Below, in pieces: positions 56,310 to 64,000 of a stretch of 64,000 nt of DNA. The notes under the pieces were generated by a model. It ran no database searches. It was not told the DNA's origin and saw nothing but the letters and a program-made list of their open reading frames with translations. Both the position numbers and the translations under genes were made by a program. Source of the stretch: Ligula intestinalis (taxonomy: Eukaryota > Platyhelminthes > Cestoda > Diphyllobothriidea > Diphyllobothriidae); NCBI GenBank assembly GCA_036362985.1, contig JAYGXS010000004.1:6479711-6543710 (forward strand), given 5' to 3'. Positions within the stretch are counted from its first letter, which is position 1; each line of letters starts with the position of its first letter.

Positions 56310-59300
56310 TCAGAAGGCTGGAGTAACCTTCTGCTGACCACCGACACTAATCTTTACCGTCCATGAGTCAACACTTGCACTTCCAACATCTTTGCCAAAT
56401 CTATACTGAACTGTTATTCGCTGGCCAAGAAGTTGTTCCACAGCCTCTACTGTGAATATTATGAGGGCTCAATGAAATAACTTGCACTAAACCGTTAAAC
56501 TCACGCAAATGAAGTCCTAGACAGAAGGACAAGTCCTTACATGAACACGGTGATATAGTGCTCATTTTTTTTCGATGCACCTTCATCAGTCATTATTGCA
56601 CATTCTTCTCCATTTTGCAATGATCATAAACTACTGTAGCATAATGCTAAAAACCAAGCCATTCAAATTGCGCACTCATACAAGTAGTTCATGTAATAAA
56701 TCAACCAATGACGCTCCCCTTGGGAAGAAGAAAATTGCGCGAAAGAACTAGCAATATGGACACTCATTCTTATTCTAATAGGTGGTTGGGTGTAGGACGA
56801 TAAGTTCGTGCCGTACGCTTGTCCCCCTATAGACTGCGACTGACTCATTCTCGGGTGTCATTCTGATAAATTTTATAATATATGGGGTTTTAAAAGTGCG
56901 TGCGTTGGCTGTGTAGGCGTAGAATATTCCCCCTTAGTTACGGCTGCTTCTATAATTATTCCCTTTTTGCATCCCCGTTTCTATTGAGGGGAATATAATA
57001 GACACTCTGACATTCTGCTAGATTTCGAATAATGATTAACGGTTGCGTTAAATTATGAGCGCAGTGCTCAGTGGTATGCCATAAACCTGGTAGACATGGG
57101 GACGGAAACTGGCGGCATTAGCGAGCAATTCTTCGTATAAAAAAATCCCTAAAAATATACACGTAGTGGCTTAATTAACATTCAGCAACGTCTTTCAGAT
57201 TTTATTACGTTGTTAAGACCAGGATCAATATACAAGCTATTTGCCAGTAGCTGCAAAAAACTTGTAAACTTTTAGAGTTGAAGCAGCAATGCAAATTAAG
57301 CTACTTCTGCTTTATTTCAAGTGTCTACCGTCTGCATTTTCAAGAGTGAATGTTTGAATTATCCTGCTAGAATGAGCTATCGCGAGTATTTATTTGTTAT
57401 TTTATGAGTGCTGTGGGAATTTAGAGATTTTCCAGTAAATAAAGATATAATATAATGCTTAAGTAGTGTGTTCTCGGTCAATTAGTCTGTTCGGGCAGAT
57501 TGGGTTAGACTTGTGGACTTATCACCCCAACCTATCATGTACAGAGGCTAGTATGTGTAGTAATACATTGAGTTGGTTTTATTCGTAAGACTCACCAATG
57601 AAGTAAATATTGCAGACGCGTTGGGATTTGCTGCGAGAGACCTGCGGCATGAGTTGGGAGAGGTTAAGAAACAATTTGTGAGCAGGCGGCTTAGTGAAGC
57701 AGTCCAATAGCAGCTGCATGGCTGCTGTCTCCTGTGGCAGTTGGCAGTAGGTGTAATCTCTTGAGTCTGTGGTCTTAAAACAAAAGGCGACAAATTGTGT
57801 CACAAGCCAGAGAAGAAACAATCAGTATACTGGATAAGTGAAGTAAGTTGCATTCCGAGATGATATGATGGAAAGAAAGAAAATCTTCTGAAAATCGAGT
57901 TGTCCTCGTAAATTTTTGAACAGGTTTCACGTGTTCGTCATCAGACTTAATGAAAAGGGAGGGTTGAGAAATTCGCACTAGAGATTTTATGGGCAGAAGT
58001 TACAACGAATGGTGGGGGGTTGGATGGGAGGGTTATGGTGACGTGAATCCCGCGGCGAAAGGCTGCGCTGGTGAGGGGAAAGGCTTTGGGGAGCAATGGC
58101 TAATAGGCGGCAAGCGAAAGAATTCCTCGAAGCTTGGCACTCGAGCCCGGCTAGTATAAACGGACACATAGAGCTTAACTCACACTGCGCCGGTTTTCGT
58201 GCATGTTCGAACAATCTGTACCCAGCCTGAAACAACAGCAGGCTGTCCGTCATCGACCAATTAACATTTCACTGACTCTGAACCAGCCATCCTTCCCCTG
58301 AACACGTGGCTCATAGTCCAAGCGTTAACACCTCTCTCCCCTTACCAGCACGACCTATCGCTGCGGGAGTCACGTCACCATAACCCTTCCACCAAGGCCC
58401 CCCTTTTCGTTTTAATTTCTGCCCCAAATATCTCTAGTGCGATATTCCCAGCTCTCACATTTCATTAAGTCTAACGACGAGCACGTGGAACCTGTTCGAA
58501 AATTCACGAGTACAATCAGTTTATTATTTGCACAGAAACTCATAACTGAAAAAAATTAATAACTATCCATCAAAATTTTTTTACATTTGCGCTACAGCTT
58601 AAATGACCTTAACAAAAACTATGCAGACTGAACGCCTAACATGTACTGCTTGCTAATTATACTTAATGCCTTCATTTTGGCAGCGTTATTTACAGCCAAG
58701 TGCACTCCCATAACTGATAACACAATTGCTTTTATTCGTAAGATGTAACGTTTTGGATAATTATGACAGTTTCTTTATGCGTTGGACGCGTAGCATTTTT
58801 TCTCTTGCGTATAACCTTCGGAGTCTGAACCGTTTACTAGGTACGAGGTTTCATACAGATGGTGCGTCTCGAGGATAACCCGAGCAGCCCTCCTCATAAA
58901 CTTTATGGCATTTATTGAACGATACATCATTGCACACTATATAGGAAAACTGTATTTATATTTTTTTATTTCACAGCTTTCGATATCATCAGAGCTCTTG
59001 GCATAACGTTGAGCAGATTGCAGAGAGATTTTCGCCAATTCATTGAATCAAGTCCATAGTTTCTTCTGTGTTCGTAACACATAATTATAGCATTAATATA
59101 CTACTTGCTTCTCATACACCGTTTTAATACCCTTTACGTAATATTATCTACAAGTCTATCCTCACTTAGCTAAGGCTGACAGAAAATTGTAAAAAGCTGG
59201 CCCCTCGAAGCTACAATGTCATATTTATTTTCCGTAGCAAATAGCTTCAGTTGCCAATGCCAATCAAAAATGACATCATCTAAATGAAAAGAATGCATGA

Positions 59301-60695
59301 GGTGACTTAAAAACACTCATGGTTTTCTTATTTTCAGAACGTCTTTCAGAATTGCTTTTCCACTATATATTGATATTTAATTTCTGCTTAATGCCTATGC
59401 AGTTAAAAAGGCTCGGGCTTTTTCATAATTTTTAAACGTTACTTTTAAGTATTACTCACTATTAATAAGTTTCTCGTTTACAGGACCTAATCGTTGGCAG
59501 AAGAACGTCAGCTAACTACCTATGAATTAATTTGCAGAATTTTCAGGGATGATAATCCGAGCAAGAAGGGTTTACACTCTAAAATGTATTTGCATATTCA
59601 AAAAGTCCAGAAGCCTATGACGTTCTTTACGGTCAAACAACGGGCGTTTTCTTTCTCTGTTTCATAGCAATGGTTATATTTTTTTTTACAAAACTTCAAT
59701 TTGCATCGAGTACTAAAGTTATTACCTCCGTGAGCAAACAAGCGAAACAGTAATGAAAACCTTAATTTTCCACAGAGTCACTATTGACAGCCAAACTGAA
59801 CAGTTTGTTTACTGATAGATGTTTTCTTATGGAAATGCATAGTGTTTATTCGATTACTGCAATTGTTTAATACCAAGAACGCTAAAGATAAAATGCTCAT
59901 TTTTTAAATCATTTGTTGTTTTTAAACTTTGATATCTGGATTGATTATTACAGCCTGATAAAATGGCCAAGTTAGTAAACACCACTGATATTAGTGTACA
60001 AGGGTGTTCAGGGAAATAGGGCAGTCGCTTAGGCCTACGGTTTCGGATTTGCAGTCGAATCCATCGTCATAAGCAGTCAAAGAAAAGCATATTGACAGCA
60101 GCTGATGTTGGATAAGAGTAAGAATCAGGAAATTCAGACAAAAATACATTACAGCCATCGCATCGTCTTTGTCTGAACTTCATCTATCGACCATCGCAGG
60201 CTATTTACACTTGAATCTGAATCAAAACATAAACGCTGATTTTAGTCTTGAAGTCAGAATATTTGGCTTCACGCCCCCCAAATGGGGAATTCAGTCAACA
60301 ATTCATCATTACAAATAGCGAAAACTCGCAGTCGCTGAAAAATTGCTACAATCTGCCTGAGATTTCGGTTTCATAGAGGAAAGCTTCATCATAGACTTTG
60401 AGCGTACAACAAAAAAATAATGATTCTTTTCGTAGTCCAGTTTACAGGTGTATGGTTAAGAGGGGGAAAAACTGCACTTAAAAAAGCTGGCCAGACACCA
60501 GCTTACGGCGTTTGAAGGCGTGCGTGCTTGCCTGGGAATAAGATCAGCAAACCTTTCTCTTTGATGAAGCCTACGGTCTCTGGTTATATCCTTCTACACA
60601 AAACCAACAGCTCCGACAAGCACACGTAAGGTTCCCAGTGACCACGTGTTGGCCTTCTTACTGCAACGAGTAACTGGGGGCTCGCATCTTCGCAT
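56310..60695 (-). CDS. 3' part of a multi-exon host gene (last four exons), unrecognised
   Basis: Exons on the minus strand: 60662-60695 (34 nt), 60507-60593 (87 nt), 57596-57773 (178 nt), 56310-56449 (ending in TGA at 56310-56312). Donors are GTAAGA, GTAAGC and GTGAGT; acceptors end TAG, AAG and CAG after pyrimidine-rich runs. Phases agree at each junction (0, 0, 1), and the exons are clearly more GC-rich than the introns (68 nt, 2.7 kb, 1.1 kb). The joined product contains ASPQLLVA, then KDITRDRRLHQRERFADLIP, TYCQLPQETAAMQLLLDCF, LSQLMPQVSRSKSQRVCNIY, EAVEQLLGQRITVQYRFGKD and SVDSWTVKISVGGQQKVTPA before the stop. It looks like a soluble helical domain followed by a small beta-rich end; I cannot name the family. 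Exon 57596-57773 is the best supported, the 34-nt exon the least. Upstream exons were not found and may lie outside. Confidence 0.6.
57897..58517. mobile_element. foldback (inverted-repeat) element inside an intron
   Basis: The arms 57897-58085 and 58320-58517 are reverse complements over about 190 bases. Left arm TTTTTGAACAGGTTTCACGT, CAGACTTAATGAAA, CGCACTAGAGAT, GGGTTATGGTGACGTGA and CCCGCGGCGA match the right arm read backwards (TTTTCGAACAGGTTCCACGT, TAGACTTAATGAAA, CGCACTAGAGAT, GGGTTATGGTGACGTGA, CCCGCAGCGA). The centre (about 58090-58310) has no coding frame. This could be a MITE, or two copies of a SINE inserted head-to-head. No transposase and no clear target duplication were seen. 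Confidence 0.8.
58518..60506. other. intron of the minus-strand gene; no other feature seen
   Basis: AT-rich, with no frames of note. It belongs to the 2.7-kb intron between 57773 and 60507. Confidence 0.45.
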
Positions 60696-62100
60696 CTATT
60701 TGTAATAATTCACCACTACCAATACGGTGTTCACAAACGTAAAACCTATTTTTTTCCTTCTGGAGATGTAAGATTAAGTAAGCCGCAGAGTTAACAAATA
60801 TCCCCTTTTCAAATGTGGTAGGTGTTGAATAAACAATATATTCTGAATGCGTAACTCTTTAGAGTAACTTTTCTGCTTTTAGTCAACAGGGCTTCTTTGA
60901 AATATTTTAATCGAAGAATAGCTTGCTTTACAGCCCTTTTCTTTTCATCAACGGGATTACCTATCAAACATTTATGAAGGTAGATAGAGTATGGTGTTTC
61001 CAAAAACCGAACTTCGATTTTGGAACCAATTTTTTTCTCCACTAAGTGCCCGTTTGCAGCAATATCCTGAGGTTAGATTCAGTCACCCATGACAATTAGT
61101 TATTTCTACAAAGCAAATATCAAAAACGCCAACTTTTCTTTTGCGTAACTTGTTCGATCGCCTCAGAAGGCCGAACTCAGTAAACAGGGGATTATGCTCC
61201 GATGGCGTACGTGCGCTACAATTTTAGACACTGTTAGCAGGATTTAAGACCAAAGCTGCGTGTCCAACTTACTTTTCACAGCACTGGTAATTTATAACCG
61301 AAAGTAAAGTATTCTACGTCTACCGCCAGAATAAAAGCGCCCAGTGGCAATGGAGACGGGCGTATTCCTCCAACTGTCAGTTCACAGGGAAAGAAAAAGT
61401 CCTATTCGGAATTTCTGATGTTTATTTTGCCCCGGATAAAATGAAGTGGTCTGAGCGTTTGAATAAAATAACGAATGCTGTCCTGTTCGGGGTAGGATAG
61501 GGTTTATCGCAAGTGAAGTTTGTTTAACTTGTATAAGCAAAAGGATGGCTTGCAGTTTCAGCTTTAAAACTCTCCTGTACAGATAGTGCACGAGGTTTCT
61601 GATCTAAATGATAAGGCCTACTTGATAAGGTTCAGTCGTAAGCGACTTTCTTTTTAAAGACCACTGCTTTTAATTATTAATGAGCTCACTTCAATAACTT
61701 CCTTTTACGTTAGCATTAAAAGCTGATAAACCCATCTACCGAAGATTTGTAGTCATAAATATAGCTTAAGGGGTCCCATCGATACAAAGAGGAAATAAAA
61801 AAGGTCAATTTCTCGTCAATCAATCTTAATTAAAGCATGCTTTGTTTTCTGCACCTGGACATTTACCACGTATTGTTTGATCTTTTGGTGCTATTCAGTT
61901 TGTAGGGGTCTTATGCTTGTGCTTAGAACACTACTGTGATCAGACCGAATCTCAGGTTGGAGGCAAAGCGTACGAAGACACCAGTACGTAGGTTTTACTG
62001 TGCAAATAACTCTTTTTTTGTTGTGTGCGACAGAAATGGTCGCTGGCGAAGTTATGGCTGATGTTGACTGCGTCCAGTCGTTTCTGAGAATCTTCTTTGT
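60696..62100. other. no gene recognised; may hold upstream exons
   Basis: A GTAAGT donor on the minus strand near 61267 follows a GC-richer block (61270-61390), but its frame does not join in phase to the 60662 exon without a weak acceptor, so it is not called. Confidence 0.3.
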
Positions 62101-62119
62101 TAAAATGCAAAAAACATCG

Positions 62120-62242
62120 ATGTCCAGATAAAGTATTCTGTTCATCATCCCCGGAAGAGGAAGAAGGAGAAGATACGATTTCTGGGACCAAGGTATATTT
62201 TGGCTGACGTTTCAAAAGCGTGCTCGCGTCCATCGTCAGAGC
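62120..62242 (-). mobile_element. PLE C-type terminal repeat fragment with hammerhead-like core
   Basis: On the minus strand, CGTCAGCCAAAATATACCTT and GTCCCAGAAATCGTATCTTC match the PLE C terminal repeat (CGTCAGGCAAATAAAAC, GTTCCAGAGATCGCATCTTC). No PLE coding sequence lies next to it, so it is a solo end or a small derivative. The apparent 93-codon frame 61952-62233 starts inside this repeat and is not taken as a gene. Confidence 0.55.
62202..62242 (-). ncRNA. minimal hammerhead-like ribozyme
   Basis: Minus strand: stem I GCT (62240-62242) with AGC (62203-62205); core CTGACGA (62233-62239); stem II GGACGCG with CGCTTTT (one mismatch, two wobbles); GAAA (62210-62213); stem III AC/GT without a loop; C at 62206. 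All conserved core bases are present, the best-preserved core of the PLE C type in this window. Confidence 0.45.
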
Positions 62243-64000
62243 ATGGTGTCTGTACTCCTGTTCGAGTCAGATGAATGTGTTCGACTTTCAGCCTTGCTTA
62301 ATGCCCATGTATGAATCGACTGCACCGATCGATTTCTGTGGCAGTTTGAATTGCTCATGCTCTTACGGGCGTCCTCATCAACTGTGTCACGTTGTTTTTG
62401 TGTCTCATGAGCGTTTCCACCCTCTCCAGTACAGTTGAACAAAAAAATAATTAAATGGAAATCTGCAAATCACAAAGTTTCAAAGTCTATCTCCATCTCA
62501 AGTAGGAAGTGAAAGCATTAGGAAATGAAGTGAACTCAAGACGTTTTTACTACGTATTAGAAGAACCTGCGAAGAGACTAGAGTGGTTTGTCTCTTTCCA
62601 AAGAAATGAAACCAAAGTTTTCGCCAGCGCGAGCTAATTGCAACGTTACCTGTGATTAAAGACCCCCTGAAAACCAAGTAAGCTTATGTAAACCTTTTCT
62701 CAATTTTTTAACTCGGTTGTTCACTTAATTCTTCCTTTTCTTATTTTAGAAATGCTTAACGGCTTGCTATAGAAAGCAATTTTCTGAGGTCTGGGCGTGG
62801 CTAGCAAACCCTAATACCACGCCCTGTCAAAATGTTATGCCTACTCAATTAACAACTCAGGCAGTAATGCGCTGTTTATGCAACCAATCATACGCCGACA
62901 GTGTGGGTATTTAGCTAAAAGTTCAAATATCATATTAAATCTAAAAATTTGTCCTAATCGAGCTGCCGAAACTACAGGGAGATTAATTCTGCGGGGTCGC
63001 AAGCTGTGGTAGGTTTTTTTGGATTTTCTGCTCGTGACTATAAGTAAAATTTAAATATCATATAAGCGCTAACAGATTTAGTTAATTTTGTTTTTAAATC
63101 AAACTGTGTCGAAAAATTACACCAAACTCCGACTCTCATGAACGGCGCAGTAAAATAAGTTACTCTAATGAGCCCGCCTGTTAAGTACCATCATAAATTA
63201 AGTCAAAACAGTCTTTTTTCGTAAGATTATCAGGGCTAAATGAGTGTTTACTGTACGTCTTAGTTCCTCTATTCCTCAAAAACTTCACACATTCTCTTTC
63301 AAGACGTAAACGACGGACCAATTGTTTTTATTATTTTGGTCTGAGAATATATAAGTAAACAAAAACAACCGAAGATGTGAGTTGCCAGAAGCAGTTCAAT
63401 GGACTAAGTTGTGATTTTCGGAAATGTATTGACCTGACTATTCGCATTCTAGATCGAAGTAATAATCGAAGACTGTCGCAGATATAGCTGGCACAACTAT
63501 AGGATTGGCAGCATTTATAGGACGCAGCTGCTCTATAATAGCTTGCGGCTTTTAACGATAGTCTGCATCTATCACCAAGGATGGATGGAGGAAGGAATAC
63601 ACAATTCCAGGCCAATATATGTCAGGCTCCACAGATTGCATCTCGTTCCTATTATGCTATTAAGCTGTCGACTGAGAAACAACAATGTTTTGTGAGCTTT
63701 ATTTGTTCTGCAAAACTGCATTGAACCCTAGGATGTGCTAATTAAAATGACCTTAATATGCCATCGACTAAATCTGTAATGGAAATGCTTATTTTACCGT
63801 CGTCTTCGCTAACCACTTGAGGATTTCAGGCGATTATGATTTTTACTTTGGTGATACAAAAAGGAAAAAAAATAATAGATGTTAACCGACCCAAAAGACC
63901 TTATTTGTCGGCAAGACGTCGTTTGGACAAACGAATATCAGGACATCGGAGACGAAAGCGACCAGCTCCTTGGGTGAATTGGCTCTGAATCTAGAAGATT
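62243..64000. other. no gene recognised
   Basis: AT-rich; short frames at 62236-62442 and 63331-63615 (both minus) have no motif or splice support. Confidence 0.4.

Noticed and set aside
60809..61042. 77-codon minus frame as an exon
   Set aside because: Donor phase does not fit the next exon and the composition is AT-driven.
61268..61395. Further upstream exon of the minus-strand host gene ending at a GTAAGT donor
   Set aside because: The frame needed for phase 2 is open for only 41 bases and the acceptor is poor.
61952..62442. Two consecutive minus-strand frames of 93 and 68 codons as a gene
   Set aside because: The first begins inside a PLE terminal repeat, frames differ, and no splice sites join them.

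Overview
This window looks like animal nuclear DNA, AT-rich and gene-poor, dominated by decayed transposable elements. The residues of several elements recall a flatworm, most likely a diphyllobothriidean tapeworm (Spirometra / Dibothriocephalus / Schistocephalus type). This rests on remembered family resemblance: a C2H2-finger LINE tail near 27.2 kb, Penelope-like elements (PLEs) with GIY-YIG nucleases, and CR1-like LINEs with an ORF1. It is inference, not a search result. A run of 10 N at 26616-26625 marks an assembly gap.

Layout: 0.8-1.7 kb is a PLE 3' remnant. 1.7-11.4 kb is AT-rich with little recognisable. 12.3-21.8 kb is one decayed Helitron (Rep/helicase) split inside its Walker A codons by a 4.9-kb insertion that contains an antisense CR1-like LINE (ORF1 plus endonuclease/RT). 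23.9-24.6 kb holds a candidate host gene for a single-pass membrane protein. 25.2-25.6 kb has two direct repeats that carry hammerhead-ribozyme-like cores. 27.0-27.3 kb is a LINE zinc-finger tail. 28.6-33.6 kb is a tandem array of about 16 units of about 308 bp. 36.2 kb is another hammerhead-bearing PLE end. 38.5-41.5 kb is an almost full-length PLE with direct pseudo-LTRs. 45.2-45.8 kb has two SINE-like copies. 46.4-48.2 kb is a 5'-truncated CR1-like LINE with an open RT frame. 48.2-52.8 kb holds a LINE/SINE tail and three further PLE pieces. 56.3-60.7 kb contains the last four exons of a minus-strand host gene, with matching splice sites and phases and a foldback element in one intron.

The most interesting signal is RNA-level. 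Each unit of the 5-kb array has, on the same strand, a tRNA-like T-arm/B-box and, about 45 bases later, a hammerhead core (CTGATGA, short stem II, GAAA, a self-complementary stem III, and a six-pair stem I). This resembles in principle the Schistosoma Sm-alpha and salamander satellite 2 ribozyme repeats and animal retrozymes. Hammerhead-like cores of other sequence also occur in the 25-kb direct repeat and at the ends of at least two PLE families, so several ribozyme-bearing repeat families share this 64 kb. Most cores are mutated; the claim is about family structure, not about each copy being active.
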